Assembly (NCBI RefSeq): GCF_005938125.1
Contig: NZ_VCQN01000001.1
Span: forward strand, 1,178,001 to 1,242,000
Length of the DNA stretch: 64,000 nt
Reading direction: 5' to 3'
Origin: Bacillus sp. BHET2
GTDB taxonomy: Bacteria > Bacillota > Bacilli > Bacillales > Bacillaceae_B
A model generated the notes under the pieces. That model saw nothing but the letters and a program-made list of their open reading frames with translations, had not been told where the DNA came from and made no database searches. Shown piece after piece: positions 43,713 through 53,960 of this stretch (positions are counted from its first letter, which is position 1; each line of letters opens with the position of its first letter). Position numbers and translations under genes: made by a program.

Positions 43713-44750
43713 TTAGTCTTCTAATAGACTTAAGTCACCTTGCTCGTCTGTTTCAGCTCGGCCCGTATCCAACCCATAATGTTCACGGATTTTCAGCATG
43801 ATTTCACTACGGATCTCAGGATTCTCTTTAAGGAAGACCTTTGCGTTTTCACGACCCTGACCTAAACGTTCCTCATTATATGAGTACCAGGCACCACTCT
43901 TTTGGACAATATCCAGTTCAGAACCAAGGTCAACGATTTCACCTTCTTTGGAAATCCCTTCTCCGTACATGATATCAACTTCAGCTACACGGAAAGGAGG
44001 AGCAACTTTATTTTTCACGACTTTAATCTTGGTTTTGTTACCTACCATTTCGTTCCCCTGCTTAAGCGTTTCGGCACGTCTAACTTCCAAACGTACAGAA
44101 GAATAGAATTTAAGTGCGCGACCACCAGGTGTTGTTTCGGGATTACCAAACATGACTCCAACTTTTTCACGAATTTGGTTAATGAATATCGCGATGGTTT
44201 TCGATTTATTGATAGCACCTGAAAGCTTACGAAGAGCCTGAGACATTAAACGGGCTTGAAGTCCTACATGGGCATCTCCCATTTCCCCTTCAATTTCCGC
44301 TTTCGGCACAAGGGCTGCAACAGAGTCAATAACGATAGCGTCGACTGCTCCACTACGTACTAAAGCTTCAGCAATTTCTAATGCCTGCTCACCTGTGTCA
44401 GGTTGTGAAAGTAATAATTCATCTATGTTTACTCCAAGCTTCTGTGCATATTCAGGATCTAGTGCATGCTCAGCATCGATAAATGCCGCTTGACCACCCT
44501 GAGCCTGAACCTCTGCAATCGCATGAAGCGCTACTGTTGTTTTACCAGATGATTCTGGGCCATATACTTCAATGATTCTTCCACGAGGATATCCGCCTAT
44601 TCCAAGCGCAGCGTCCAATGCCAGTGAACCACTTGGACATGTTACTATGTTTCTATCCGTTTTCTCTCCAAGCTTCATGATAGAGCCCTTACCAAACTGT
44701 TTTTCTATTTGTTTTAACGCCATATCTAAGGCTGCTTTACGATCGCTCAC
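43713..44750 (-). CDS. recA: Recombinase RecA
   Basis: A 345-aa strand-exchange protein and LexA co-protease. It has Walker A GPESSGKT (64-71), Walker [13 protein letters not shown], the L1/L2 loops ([41 protein letters not shown] in parts) and the acidic tail [14 protein letters not shown] 44750 lies 7 nt after GGAGG; the frame is open upstream to 44993, but that stretch covers the promoter and LexA site. Control is by SOS (44860-44873). Confidence 0.98.
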   Translation of the reverse strand: MSDRKAALDMALKQIEKQFGKGSIMKLGEKTDRNIVTCPSGSLALDAALGIGGYPRGRIIEVYGPESSGKTTVALHAIAEVQAQGGQAAFIDAEHALDPEYAQKLGVNIDELLLSQPDTGEQALEIAEALVRSGAVDAIVIDSVAALVPKAEIEGEMGDAHVGLQARLMSQALRKLSGAINKSKTIAIFINQIREKVGVMFGNPETTPGGRALKFYSSVRLEVRRAETLKQGNEMVGNKTKIKVVKNKVAPPFRVAEVDIMYGEGISKEGEIVDLGSELDIVQKSGAWYSYNEERLGQGRENAKVFLKENPEIRSEIMLKIREHYGLDTGRAETDEQGDLSLLED

Positions 44751-44822
44751 AAATTTTCCTCCTTTGAATATAGAACTTGAAATCGACAACTTATAAGTTT
44801 GTCTCAAATCCAACCTATCTAT

Positions 44823-44851
44823 ACTATAAACGTTTTTATAATAGAAAACAA
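44823..44851 (-). promoter_or_regulatory. recA sigma-A promoter
   Basis: Minus strand: TTGTTT (44851-44846), 17-nt spacer, TATAGT (44828-44823). Confidence 0.7.
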
Positions 44852-44859
44852 GAAAAAAT

Positions 44860-44873
44860 CGAACATTCATTCG
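44860..44873 (-). promoter_or_regulatory. LexA (SOS) box of recA
   Basis: Minus strand CGAATGAATGTTCG matches the Bacillus box CGAAC-N4-GTTCG with one change. It has the same CGAAT half-site as the known B. subtilis recA box and lies just upstream of the -35. Confidence 0.8.
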
Positions 44874-45001
44874 GTTTTTTTCTATTGGTTTAGTTGATTG
44901 ATATGTAGAGGGTTCACTCGAATAAATGATCGTATTTTCACTTTTTTCACCAATTCGAACGATCAACATTCTGCTCATAGCGAACTTATTCATTCAGCAT
45001 C

Positions 45002-45035
45002 TTAAAAGGCTGCCCTCAAAAAAGAAAGCAGCCTT
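45002..45035 (-). terminator. cinA terminator
   Basis: AAGGCTGC and GCAGCCTT pair around a 14-nt loop, with a short T-run on the minus strand. Confidence 0.75.
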
Positions 45036-45042
45036 CGTTCAT

Positions 45043-46278
45043 TTAACTCAACGCCTTGATCAAAAAATGCCAACCATACTTTACTGTTCTCATGCGATTT
45101 CCATTTCGTCCTCCACCCAAATCTAATCGAAATGTCTTGGTTGGTTGGCCTTCCATTGCCATTCCGATCCAGACAGTCCCTGAAGGGTGGCCTTCATGTG
45201 ATCCTGGACCGGCAACACCGGTAAAGCTCATTCCGATGTCGGAAGAAAGAAGCTCCCTTACATTTTCAGCAAGTTCTCTTGCACACTGCTCACTTACGGA
45301 TGTATGTTCTGTCAGTGTACTCTCTTTCACGGATAAAACCTTTTGCTTAACCTCGTCCTGATAACATACTACTCCGCCATTGAGAATAGAAGAGGCACCA
45401 GGTAACGATGCCAATTGGGCTTGAAAGAGTCCGCCGGTCAGGCTCTCTGCACAGGATAAAGAGAGACCCTTCTCCTTTAACAGGTTGAATCCAACTTCAA
45501 CTAGAGAATCTTGGTTGTATCCATAAAAATACTCCCCAGCTGTTTTCATAATTTCTTCCTCTACTTCGTCCAGTAGCGTAATAGCAACATCCTTTGATTC
45601 ATGTTTGGCCGTCAGCCTAAGTGTGACTTCTCCATCACCTGCAAGTGGTGCGATGGTGGGATTGGATTGGTTATCAATCAGCTCTTCCAACTCTGTTTCA
45701 AGTTGAGCTTCTCCTATGCCGAAAAAACGTAGGACTCTTGAATAAATAACTTCCTTCTTCTTTAGCAAGGTGAATATCGCTTGTTTTCCGTATTTACTAA
45801 ACATAGGTCTCATCTCAGAAGGAGGACCAGGTAAAAGCATATATGCCTTTCCATCCTTTTTGTATAACATACCAGGTGCCATACCGTGTTCGTTTTTCAA
45901 AACATCAGACCCTTCTAATATGTGGGCCTGTTTTTCATTATTTGGGGTCATTTCCCGATTCACTTTCACAAAGTAGCTTTTGATTGATTCCAGGGCTTCC
46001 TCATCCATCGTCAAAGTCGTGCCTAGCGAGCTTGCAATCGTTTCTTTCGTTAGGTCATCCTTTGTTGGGCCAAGGCCACCGGTGAAAATCAGTAGATCAG
46101 CTCTCTTTTCTGCCACCTTAATGACATCCTGTAATCGCTCCGGATTGTCACCAACACTAGTGTGGTAGTAAACATTCACTCCCATTTCAGCAAGTTGCTC
46201 TGAAATGAATTGAGCATTAGAATTGACGATTTGTCCTAGCAACAATTCAGAACCAACCGCTATGACTTCTGCATTCAT
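45043..46278 (-). CDS. cinA: Competence/damage-inducible protein CinA
   Basis: A 411-aa protein. The N-terminal MoCF-like domain ([29 protein letters not shown]) is linked to NMN deamidase/ADP-ribose pyrophosphatase-type activity in relatives. The C-terminal CinA domain has [22 protein letters not shown] (in parts) and [16 protein letters not shown]. It lies directly upstream of recA, as in B. subtilis, though a terminator separates the two here. Confidence 0.96.
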   Translation of the reverse strand: MNAEVIAVGSELLLGQIVNSNAQFISEQLAEMGVNVYYHTSVGDNPERLQDVIKVAEKRADLLIFTGGLGPTKDDLTKETIASSLGTTLTMDEEALESIKSYFVKVNREMTPNNEKQAHILEGSDVLKNEHGMAPGMLYKKDGKAYMLLPGPPSEMRPMFSKYGKQAIFTLLKKKEVIYSRVLRFFGIGEAQLETELEELIDNQSNPTIAPLAGDGEVTLRLTAKHESKDVAITLLDEVEEEIMKTAGEYFYGYNQDSLVEVGFNLLKEKGLSLSCAESLTGGLFQAQLASLPGASSILNGGVVCYQDEVKQKVLSVKESTLTEHTSVSEQCARELAENVRELLSSDIGMSFTGVAGPGSHEGHPSGTVWIGMAMEGQPTKTFRLDLGGGRNGNRMRTVKYGWHFLIKALS

Positions 46279-46302
46279 TCTTATTCCCCCTATTATTGAT
46301 GT

Positions 46303-46340
46303 AAAGAAGGGGTTGATTCCAGTAGAATCACCCCCTTTTT
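46303..46340 (-). terminator. pgsA terminator
   Basis: GGGGGTGATTC and GAATCAACCCC pair on the minus strand, followed by TTCTTTA. Confidence 0.8.
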
Positions 46341-46348
46341 AAAACGAT

Positions 46349-46927
46349 TTATTTCGAATTTACGAATGCTTTTTTATTATGTTTGAAATAATCCCATCCA
46401 GACCAAATGGTAAAGAACATGGCCACCCAAAGGGCGATCGTAGCAAAAGGAAGATTGATTAGCTCGAAAATAGCATTATGCAAAAGCAATGCTGAAATCG
46501 CGATAATCTGAGCCCAAGTTTTAATCTTCCCAAGTTGACCCGCAGCAACCACTTCTCCTTCTCCTGCTAAGACGAGACGCAATCCTGTTACTGCGAATTC
46601 CCTGCTGATGATGATAATCACGATCCAAGAGGGAGCAAGACCGAGCTCTACCAGAACGATTAAAGCAGCAGAGACGAGTAATTTATCCGCTAATGGATCT
46701 AAGAACTTCCCTAAGTTCGTCACAAGATCGAGCTTACGTGCATAATATCCGTCCACCCAATCGGTTGTTGCGGCAATAATGAAAATCAATGCTCCTATAA
46801 AATGTTTGACAGGTAATTCTGCACCAAGAAACATCATATCTCCCCAATTGAAGGGAACAAGCATAATGATTAAAAATAATGGAATTAAAAATATCCTTGA
46901 AACCGTAATCTTATTAGGTAAATTCAC
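46349..46927 (-). CDS. pgsA: CDP-diacylglycerol-glycerol-3-phosphate 3-phosphatidyltransferase
   Basis: A 192-aa membrane enzyme that makes phosphatidylglycerol phosphate. It has the CDP-alcohol phosphotransferase motif DWVDGYYARKLDLVTNLGKFLDPLADK (in parts; D..DG..AR..G..D..D) at residues 60-85, and four to five membrane segments. It starts with GTG after GGAGGTAG. It is essential in B. subtilis. Confidence 0.97.
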   Translation of the reverse strand: MNLPNKITVSRIFLIPLFLIIMLVPFNWGDMMFLGAELPVKHFIGALIFIIAATTDWVDGYYARKLDLVTNLGKFLDPLADKLLVSAALIVLVELGLAPSWIVIIIISREFAVTGLRLVLAGEGEVVAAGQLGKIKTWAQIIAISALLLHNAIFELINLPFATIALWVAMFFTIWSGWDYFKHNKKAFVNSK

Positions 46928-46972
46928 CTTTCTACCTCCAATACTTTAAACAATGGTCTACCTATAGTATGT

Positions 46973-47007
46973 AATAAGAAAGGAGTTATTAAAACTCCTT
47001 TCTTATT
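46973..47007 (-). terminator. Hairpin between rodZ and pgsA
   Basis: A 15-bp stem AATAAGAAAGGAGTT with its complement overlaps the rodZ stop. There is only a weak T-run (TTATTAC), so it may be partial. Confidence 0.6.
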
Positions 47008-47911
47008 ATTGTTGTGTTCCAGCTTCGTAGTTGATGACAATGTCCTGCCTTACAACTTCCGCAGCGGGAACTTTGTATTCAAGTCGTTTTCCGTTTACTA
47101 AGATATCTGTATTCGTAGCATCCCCTATGATTAGGTAGGCCTGTTTTTCAGAAGAAAAATCAAATTCTTTTTTATTGCCTTCTTTTAATAAACCTTCAAA
47201 CAACAATTCATCTGCTGTATTATATACCCCGATCCATGTATCTCCATTAGCTGATAATTGCAGTTTGAATTCATCCGTATTTTTGAGGTCATAGGTTGTT
47301 TTTTTGCCTGCGGTATCAACAGCCTCTAATGATTGTTCAGACTTTTGTTCCTTCTCACCATCAGCAGAATCTTCCTTGGAATCTTTACTTTCATCCGTTT
47401 GTTCTTTTTCTTTATTTTCTTCCTCAGGCTTTTCATCTTCAGCACTTTTATTTTCATCAACATCCACTTGCTCTTGGTTTGCTGACTGATCTGATTCTGT
47501 TGCCTTGTCCCCTACTCTCCCCTGCCAGAACACCCATACAGCAATAAGGGCACCTATAATAAACAGGGATATAAGAAGCTTAGGTATAAAGTCAAATGCC
47601 TTAGTTGAGCTTTCTGAAACCGACTTGCGGGACTGGACCCTAGACAAAGAAACTGGGATCTCATCTTCATGGGTTGTCGGGATATCATCCTTGTGTTCCT
47701 CAAAAATCACTTCAGGCGGTAGCCCAACTGCTTCAGAGTATTGCTTAATGAATGCACGGACATAGAATTTCCCTGGCATCGCATCATAATTTCCTTCTTC
47801 TATACCAATCAAATAACGCTTTTGAATTTTCGTTATCCTTTGTAAATCCTCAAGGCTATAGCCTTTTGCTTCACGAGCTTCCTTTAAACGATTTCCTAAT
47901 TCCGTCACCAC
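47006..47911 (-). CDS. rodZ: RodZ-like cell shape protein (YmfM)
   Basis: A 301-aa bitopic membrane protein. It comprises an N-terminal helix-turn-helix (LGNRLKEAREAKGYSLEDLQ, residues 5-70) that links to MreB in RodZ proteins, a membrane segment at about 111-133, an acidic low-complexity spacer rich in E/K/S (145-195) and a C-terminal DUF4115 beta domain (GDTWIGVYNTADELLFEG). Two adjacent GTG codons (47911, 47908) follow AAGGTG; either could be the start. Confidence 0.93.
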   Translation of the reverse strand: MVTELGNRLKEAREAKGYSLEDLQRITKIQKRYLIGIEEGNYDAMPGKFYVRAFIKQYSEAVGLPPEVIFEEHKDDIPTTHEDEIPVSLSRVQSRKSVSESSTKAFDFIPKLLISLFIIGALIAVWVFWQGRVGDKATESDQSANQEQVDVDENKSAEDEKPEEENKEKEQTDESKDSKEDSADGEKEQKSEQSLEAVDTAGKKTTYDLKNTDEFKLQLSANGDTWIGVYNTADELLFEGLLKEGNKKEFDFSSEKQAYLIIGDATNTDILVNGKRLEYKVPAAEVVRQDIVINYEAGTQQ

Positions 47912-47927
47912 TTAACACCTTCCAATA

Positions 47928-48719
47928 TTAAAAATCAAAACCTCCAAAATCGGAATTTTGAAATAGATTATTTTGTTCGACTAATTCATATGTAATTTCT
48001 TCATCAGGATCGTTTCTAAGTTCAATGATATAATCAAAATCTTCAAGCGAATATTCAGAGTTTTGAACAAAAACATCAGGATGTTCGATTACTTTCACTG
48101 CAGGCAATCTCATAATTTCCCTTACAAGTTGCCAATGCTTCTCGCTTGCACGGCGAGTTGACACGATGCCATCAATAATGAAAAGGTTTTCAGATGAGTA
48201 TTCGTCTTCGATCAGCTTGCTTCTTATTGTTTGTTTCAACAATGTCGAGGATACGAATAGCCATTTCTTATTTGCACATACGCTTGATGCCACGATGGAT
48301 TCGGTTTTTCCTACTCGAGGCATTCCTCTAATCCCAACAAGTTTATGTCCTTCTTGTTTAAATAATTCAGCCAGAAAATCGACCAACAAGCCCAGCTCGT
48401 CCCTTACAAATCGAAACGTTTTCTTGTCATCGGCGTCACGCTGAATATATCGGCCGTGACGGACAGCAAGGCGGTCCCTTAATTTCGGTTCTCTCAGCTT
48501 TGTAACATTGATGGTATCCATCGTTTGCAAAATGGATTCCAATCTGATGATCTGTTCATCATTATTTGCAAGAAGAAGCATTCCCCTTCTTCCTTCATCA
48601 ACGCCATTTATCGTTACAATATTTATTGAAAGCATTCCTAATAAAGAAGAAATATCACCTAAGAGGCCTGGACGATTCTTTTGAATTTCATATTCTAAAT
48701 ACCATTCTTTCCGTTCCAT
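47928..48719 (-). CDS. ymfK: YmfK family protein (DUF3388)
   Basis: A 263-aa protein of unknown role. Residues 1-75 look like an ACT-type regulatory domain (YLEYEIQKNRPGLLGDISSLLGMLSI in parts). The second part has a P-loop-like GIRGMPRVGKTES near 147 and a MoxR/ATPase-like segment (LFIIDGIVST). It lies 16 bp before rodZ, as in B. subtilis. The start is ATG 48719 with GGGGGG upstream; the upstream frame to 48767 contains the site. Confidence 0.88.
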   Translation of the reverse strand: MERKEWYLEYEIQKNRPGLLGDISSLLGMLSINIVTINGVDEGRRGMLLLANNDEQIIRLESILQTMDTINVTKLREPKLRDRLAVRHGRYIQRDADDKKTFRFVRDELGLLVDFLAELFKQEGHKLVGIRGMPRVGKTESIVASSVCANKKWLFVSSTLLKQTIRSKLIEDEYSSENLFIIDGIVSTRRASEKHWQLVREIMRLPAVKVIEHPDVFVQNSEYSLEDFDYIIELRNDPDEEITYELVEQNNLFQNSDFGGFDF

Positions 48720-48940
48720 TCGTAACCCCCCTAAAAAACTGTGACATTCCAATTGGAGAAAATTCATTCAACATTCGTTTAAACATCTAGGTATTATAAT
48801 AAATGATTTTCAGGTAATAGAAAAGCAAAACCTACATAAATATGTACATTTTCTCATTTTATCCCTAAGGAAATTGTTTGCCTGAGGCGGTTTAATTCCC
48901 TTCATAGGGTCTACATCAGTTGGGAGTAAGGTAAATGCAT

Positions 48941-48967
48941 AAAAAAAGAAGAGGGAAATCCCTCTCC
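48941..48967 (-). terminator. ymfJ terminator
   Basis: AGAGGG and CCCTCT pair on the minus strand, with TTCTTTTTTT following. Confidence 0.75.
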
Positions 48968-49225
48968 TTAACGAGTACCATTGTTATTAACAAGTTTCAC
49001 CATCATATTGGCAATGGAATGCTGTTCTTCAGGAGAAGCGACAGACCATAAATCCGCTAATACTTTTTCCTGATCGTTCTTGGCTTCAACCTGATTCGCC
49101 AAGTAATCACCGATTTGATAGGCTAAGTCCGTTACTGTTTCATTTTCCATTCCACCGTGTTCAGCCTGGTTAAGACGATCACCTAAAAAGTTTTTCCAAT
49201 CAGACCAGTTATCTAAAACAGACAT
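48968..49225 (-). CDS. ymfJ: YmfJ family protein (DUF3243)
   Basis: The 85-aa helical protein (SVLDNWSDWKNFLGDRLNQAEHGG, in parts; LADLWSVASPEEQHSIANMMVKLV, in parts) is conserved across Bacillus at this site. The function is unknown. AAAGGAGG lies 9 nt before the ATG. Confidence 0.92.
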   Translation of the reverse strand: MSVLDNWSDWKNFLGDRLNQAEHGGMENETVTDLAYQIGDYLANQVEAKNDQEKVLADLWSVASPEEQHSIANMMVKLVNNNGTR

Positions 49226-49315
49226 TTGTCATGACCTCCTTTATTGAAATACACTCTTAGTTTGTATCCGAGAGAAAAAATTATGCGCCATAATCTATTG
49301 GTTGCAAAAACTTTT

Positions 49316-50032
49316 TCAAGTATGCCAGCCGCCATTGACTGACAGGGTTTGGCCAGTGATGTAGGAGGCTTTGGTTGACAGAAGAAACTGGATAGAGTCG
49401 GCTATCTCATCTGCTTTGGCGAGACGCCCCATCGGTATTTCTTCATGAAGTGCCGTCACCTCTTCTTCAGAAAATATGCCCATCATTGAAGTATCTACGG
49501 CTCCAGGAGCTACTGCATTCATTCTCACTCCACTTAAAGAAAGCTCTTTGCTAAGAGATTTCACGAATGCCAATTGGGCTCCTTTGACCGTTGAATATAC
49601 GACCTCACAAGCAGCCCCTATCTGCCCCCAAATTGAGCTTACCATGACGATAGCTCCTTTTCGCTCAATCAGCTTTGGCAACAATCTTTGAACGAGGAGC
49701 ATGGGGCTTTTCACATGAAGGTTAATCATATAGTCAATGTCCGATTCGGTGATATCCTGAAACAATCCCCAATTTGAATTCCCACTACTATAGACCAGTG
49801 CATCAAGTTGAAAAATATTCCCTATAAGGAGCTCCACTTCTTCTGGAATCGAGAGGTTTGCCCTAATGGGAATTACTTCTACTCCATAATGATCAATCCT
49901 TTGTACCAACTCTTTCACAGCCTCTTCATTCGAATAATAATGCAAATATAAGTTCCAGCCCTCTTCGGCCATCTTCAAAGCCGTACTGCTCCCAATCCCA
50001 CCTGAAGCTCCTGTTATTAAAGCATATTTCAT
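49316..50032 (-). CDS. ymfI: YmfI short-chain dehydrogenase (FabG-like)
   Basis: A 238-aa SDR with ALITGASGGIGSSTALK, VYSSGNSNWGL (an NNAG-type variant), a MVSSIWG serine and the YSTVKGAQ active site, ending VNGGWHT. It is related to 3-oxoacyl-ACP reductase. ATG 50032 follows GGGGTG; the GTG at 50041 overlaps it. Confidence 0.9.
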   Translation of the reverse strand: MKYALITGASGGIGSSTALKMAEEGWNLYLHYYSNEEAVKELVQRIDHYGVEVIPIRANLSIPEEVELLIGNIFQLDALVYSSGNSNWGLFQDITESDIDYMINLHVKSPMLLVQRLLPKLIERKGAIVMVSSIWGQIGAACEVVYSTVKGAQLAFVKSLSKELSLSGVRMNAVAPGAVDTSMMGIFSEEEVTALHEEIPMGRLAKADEIADSIQFLLSTKASYITGQTLSVNGGWHT

Positions 50033-50056
50033 CTGTTTCACCCCAACATTCGTAAC

Positions 50057-50089
50057 ATAAAGAAGGGAACTGCCTTTTGAGCAGTTCCC
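50057..50089 (-). terminator. ymfF-ymfH terminator
   Basis: GGGAACTGC and GCAGTTCCC pair around TCAAAAG, followed on the minus strand by TTCTTTAT. Confidence 0.88.
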
Positions 50090-50096
50090 ACTCTCA

Positions 50097-51386
50097 TTAT
50101 GATTTAGGTACTACCTGGCAAACCGTAAAGCGCTCTTCACTTATAATGGTATTCACAATAGATTGAATATCATCATACTTTAATGCTTCAAGTGTCGGTA
50201 CCACCTCAAATAGATCCATTTCATTGAAAGCGTACCGTGTAAATTGATTCGCTATATACTCGGGAGAATTAATGGCTCGCAAGAAAGCTCCTATTTTCTT
50301 CTTCTTCGTTCTTTTTAACGCCTCGTCAGTAAACAGGGATTCTTGTTTGGCTTTAAGAAGGAGTGATTGAACCTTCTCCGCTAATTCATCAGGTCTTTCC
50401 GTATCTCCACCTACTGTGAGAAAGCCAAATCCATTTTCCTGTGTGTAATCATAATGGAAGGTTTCATCAATCAAGCCTTCATTGTAAAGATCTGAATAAT
50501 AGGTTGAACTCTTCCCAAACAGCATATCCAAGAATACGTTCATGGAAAGTTCTTGTTTAAGCATTTCCTTCCCTTGTTGCTGTGGTTCGGGAGCTTTAAG
50601 ACCGACCAGACATTTAGGGCTTTGTACATTCATTTTGAGTACTTGTTTCTTTTGGGCAACCGTATCTGGCTCATCTTCGAATTCACGCTTGATTTCAGGC
50701 ATTTTTTCATAATTCTTTTTTTCCTGATTCGAGCGAATTTGATCCATGATCTGATCAGGTTCCACTGAGCCGACAACAAAGAGGAGCATATTACTTGGAT
50801 GATAGAACGTATTGTAACACTGATATAGCATATCTTTCGTAATCGGTGTAATGGATTCGATCGTACCTGCAATATCAATTTTCACAGGATGGTTTTGGTA
50901 CATGTTTTGGATCACACCGAAGTACAGGCGCCAATCTGGATTATCATCATACATTGTAATTTCCTGTCCAATGATCCCTTTTTCTTTTTCCACCGTTTTT
51001 TCGGTGAAATATGGATCTTGAACGAAATCGATAAGGGTTTCAAGATTTTGTTCTACATTGGTGGTACTTGAAAACAAATAAGCTGTCCTTGTAAAAGATG
51101 TGAATGCATTCGCTGAAGCACCTTGCCGGCTGAACTGTTGGAATACATCCCCATCTTCCTTTTCAAATAATTTATGCTCAAGGAAATGTGCGATCCCGTC
51201 CGGTACTTTAACGAATTCGTCTTCGTCCAATGGAAGGAAATGATTATCAATACTTCCATATTTCGTGGTAAATGTTGCATACGTTTTATTGAATCCTTTT
51301 TTAGGGAGAATGTATACGTCCAAACCATTGGACATTTTTTCATAATATAAATTTTCTTGTAATTGATCGAAGGAAATTTTCTTCAT
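50097..51386 (-). CDS. ymfH: M16-family zinc protease YmfH
   Basis: A 429-aa pitrilysin-type protein. The inverted zinc motif HFLEH is present near residue 70 (DGIAHFLEHKLFEKEDGD, in parts), with the distal Glu in TVEKEKGIIGQEI. It should be the catalytic half of a YmfF-YmfH pair. ATG 51386 has GGAGGG at 6 nt; the ATG at 51392 overlaps the ymfF stop. Confidence 0.94.
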   Translation of the reverse strand: MKKISFDQLQENLYYEKMSNGLDVYILPKKGFNKTYATFTTKYGSIDNHFLPLDEDEFVKVPDGIAHFLEHKLFEKEDGDVFQQFSRQGASANAFTSFTRTAYLFSSTTNVEQNLETLIDFVQDPYFTEKTVEKEKGIIGQEITMYDDNPDWRLYFGVIQNMYQNHPVKIDIAGTIESITPITKDMLYQCYNTFYHPSNMLLFVVGSVEPDQIMDQIRSNQEKKNYEKMPEIKREFEDEPDTVAQKKQVLKMNVQSPKCLVGLKAPEPQQQGKEMLKQELSMNVFLDMLFGKSSTYYSDLYNEGLIDETFHYDYTQENGFGFLTVGGDTERPDELAEKVQSLLLKAKQESLFTDEALKRTKKKKIGAFLRAINSPEYIANQFTRYAFNEMDLFEVVPTLEALKYDDIQSIVNTIISEERFTVCQVVPKS

Positions 51387-51388
51387 CT

Positions 51389-52663
51389 TCATCCCTCCAT
51401 TCCTGTTAAAAAGTAGATAGTATCCAGTTCAACTTTATTTGCGGCTTTCACTATATCTTTTTTAGTTGTTTTTTCAATTTCATCCAGCCAATGTTTCAAA
51501 TCGATTTCTTCATGAGCCACTGCATTATGGTAAAGAATTTCTACCAGTCCCCTTGATGTATCAATGGTTTCTAGAAGCTGGTTTCGAATGACCGCTTTCG
51601 TTTGATCAATCTCCCCATCTGTAAAGTCGCCATCTTTCATGGCTTGGAGCTGCTCATTGATGATCCCAACTGCTTGATCATATTTTTCAAATTCTATTCC
51701 AGACATCACCATTAATAGCCCTTTATGACTCTCCAGTCTACTTGCTGCATAGTAGGCGAGACTCGCCTTTTCCCTCACATTAATGAACAATTTAGAATGG
51801 GAGAAACCGCCGAATATCCCATTGAATACTTGAAGAGCAAAGTAGTCATCATCGCCATATTGAGTGTGTGTACGGTAGCCCATATTGAGCTTTCCTTGCT
51901 TAACGTCCTGCTTTTCTTTCACGACCTTTTCCTTGTCTTTACGTTTCACTTCAGATGAATCCACTTTTTGAGAAGTACGATCACCTAGTTGAAGAAGTTG
52001 ATCACATAGTGCTTCAACTTCTTCAACTTCCACATCACCAATTACATAGAGATCAAATTGATCTTCATTCATGACATTTTGATAATACTCATACAAGCTT
52101 TTAGCCGTTATGGATTCAACTTCCTCACTAACACCATTAACGTGAAGAGCAAATCGCTCACCTTTACACATTTCTTCCACTAGCCGTGAATTGGCGTAGC
52201 GCATTTTATCATCGTAAACTGATTGTATTCTTACTTTTTGGTTTCGTTTTTCTTTCTCTACTATTTGCTTATCGAATTCACCATTGTCAACGTCAGGATT
52301 TTGCAAGACATCCGCCAAGAATGCAATCCCTTTTTTAAGCAAGGGCTCTGAATCCTTTAAGAACTTCTCGTTGGCAATTTCAACTGACATACTGACCACA
52401 TGATACTCACCCTTTTTCCCAAGATCAACGAAGAAGTTCGCACCATATAGTTCATCCAAATAGGAACGTAATTCCGTTGTACTCGGATAGGTTTTCGTAC
52501 TGCTTTGCATCACATGAGGAAGTAACCCCCGGAGCGTCACTGTATCTTGATCTAAGGGTGCTTTCATTTTCAAAACCAGGCTGTTGGTTTTATACTTATC
52601 TGTTTGAACGATATGTAGCGTGTACCCCTGTTTCTTTTTTACGATTTCATTAATGGCTGTCAT
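51389..52663 (-). CDS. ymfF: M16-family protein YmfF, catalytically inactive partner
   Basis: A 424-aa M16 homolog without HxxEH; at the zinc-motif position it reads LRGLLPHVMQSST. It pairs with the active YmfH as alpha/beta subunits do in mitochondrial and bacterial M16 dimers. GGAGG precedes the ATG. ymfH follows 2 bp after its stop, so stoichiometric coupling is likely. Confidence 0.93.
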   Translation of the reverse strand: MTAINEIVKKKQGYTLHIVQTDKYKTNSLVLKMKAPLDQDTVTLRGLLPHVMQSSTKTYPSTTELRSYLDELYGANFFVDLGKKGEYHVVSMSVEIANEKFLKDSEPLLKKGIAFLADVLQNPDVDNGEFDKQIVEKEKRNQKVRIQSVYDDKMRYANSRLVEEMCKGERFALHVNGVSEEVESITAKSLYEYYQNVMNEDQFDLYVIGDVEVEEVEALCDQLLQLGDRTSQKVDSSEVKRKDKEKVVKEKQDVKQGKLNMGYRTHTQYGDDDYFALQVFNGIFGGFSHSKLFINVREKASLAYYAASRLESHKGLLMVMSGIEFEKYDQAVGIINEQLQAMKDGDFTDGEIDQTKAVIRNQLLETIDTSRGLVEILYHNAVAHEEIDLKHWLDEIEKTTKKDIVKAANKVELDTIYFLTGMEG

Positions 52664-53000
52664 CGTACCGTCCTCCTTAGTTCCACACTTGTCGTCAATT
52701 TGTAATGAAAATAGATATAAACACCCTTATTGTGCGGTATTTATGTATAACTATACATGTAGTGAGTTATTGATTTCAAGCATCTTCCACTCCTGGAAAA
52801 ATACCCATGGAGTAAACCATTATATGCAGGTGGAACATCCTTTATGTTTTGCCTACATATCCAAAAGAATTTTCGTTTGTTTCACCCAATAAAGTACTTC
52901 GCAAAGTACTTCACGCCTTTGGGAACTTTAGAACAATCTTCTTGTAAAAAAAAGGATACCTCCGAATTAAATGTCGGGATATCCTTTTTTTGATATTCAA
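52664..53000. other. Intergenic region between the nup operon and ymfF
   Basis: 337 bp. It contains the nup terminator at 52946-52991 and, by position, the ymfF promoter. I see no gene and no clear promoter match. Confidence 0.5.
52946..52991 (-). terminator. nup operon terminator
   Basis: AAAAAAAGGATA and TATCCTTTTTTT pair around an interior of about 21 nt. Confidence 0.85.
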
Positions 53001-53960
53001 TTAACGGTTTCCTTTAATATAAGGTGTTCCGAGTGCTTTAGGTGCGTCAGCACGACCGATGAATCCTGTAAGGGCCAGGATGGTTAACACATAAGGTGCG
53101 ATCAACAAGAATACGCTAGGAATATTTTCGAATAAAGGAATACTTGATCCGATAATACTCAAACTTTGAGCGAATCCAAAGAATAAAGCCGCTCCCATGG
53201 CTCCCAGTGGATGCCATTTACCGAAAATCAACGCTGCAAGGGCCATGAAACCTTGACCGCTTATTGTGGCGTGGCTAAAGTCTGATGAAATCGATTGAGC
53301 ATAAACTCCCCCTCCGACCCCTGCAAAAGCACCAGAAATAATGACTCCCATATAGCGCATTTTTGTCACATTAATCCCCATTGTATCTGCTGCCATCGGA
53401 TGCTCACCCACAGAACGCAGTCTAAGTCCAAATGGGGTTTTAAACATGATGAACCATACAATAAAGGAAACTAGAATCGCTACGAACGGCGGCCAATATG
53501 TGTTGGTAAAGAAAATATCTCCAATGACCGGAATTTTGTGAAGCAATGGTACATCGACTTTACCGAAACCTTCGGAAATAATATCCGTTTGACCTTTACC
53601 ATAAATGCGTTTGACTAAGAATAGTGTCAAACCAATCGCTAGTAAGTTGATTGCTACACCAGAAACAACTTGGTCAGCTCTGAATGTAATTGACGCAACA
53701 GCATGAAGGATTGCTAATGCCGCTCCCATTATCATTGCAATGATTAAAGACACCCAGGGAGTCGCTGAACCAAACGTATCTGCGAATGCAAGATTGAATA
53801 CAATACTTGAAAATGCTCCAATGACCATTAATCCTTCAAGCCCGATATTCACTACACCAGATCGTTCTGAGAAAGCTCCGCCTAAAGCAGTGAAAATAAG
53901 TGGTGACGCCCAGAGTAATGTCGATGGGATGAGGATTGTTAAGATATCAAAAAAGCCCAC
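53001..53960 (-). CDS. nupQ: Nucleoside ABC transporter permease
   Basis: A 319-aa membrane protein of the BPD_transp_2 family, with about eight to ten segments and the ABC coupling region RSVGEHPMAADTMGINVTKMR (in parts). It pairs with NupP. It starts with GTG after GGGGGTG, 1 bp behind nupP. Its closest named relatives are B. subtilis NupQ/YufQ (guanosine uptake). Confidence 0.9.
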   Translation of the reverse strand: MGFFDILTILIPSTLLWASPLIFTALGGAFSERSGVVNIGLEGLMVIGAFSSIVFNLAFADTFGSATPWVSLIIAMIMGAALAILHAVASITFRADQVVSGVAINLLAIGLTLFLVKRIYGKGQTDIISEGFGKVDVPLLHKIPVIGDIFFTNTYWPPFVAILVSFIVWFIMFKTPFGLRLRSVGEHPMAADTMGINVTKMRYMGVIISGAFAGVGGGVYAQSISSDFSHATISGQGFMALAALIFGKWHPLGAMGAALFFGFAQSLSIIGSSIPLFENIPSVFLLIAPYVLTILALTGFIGRADAPKALGTPYIKGNR

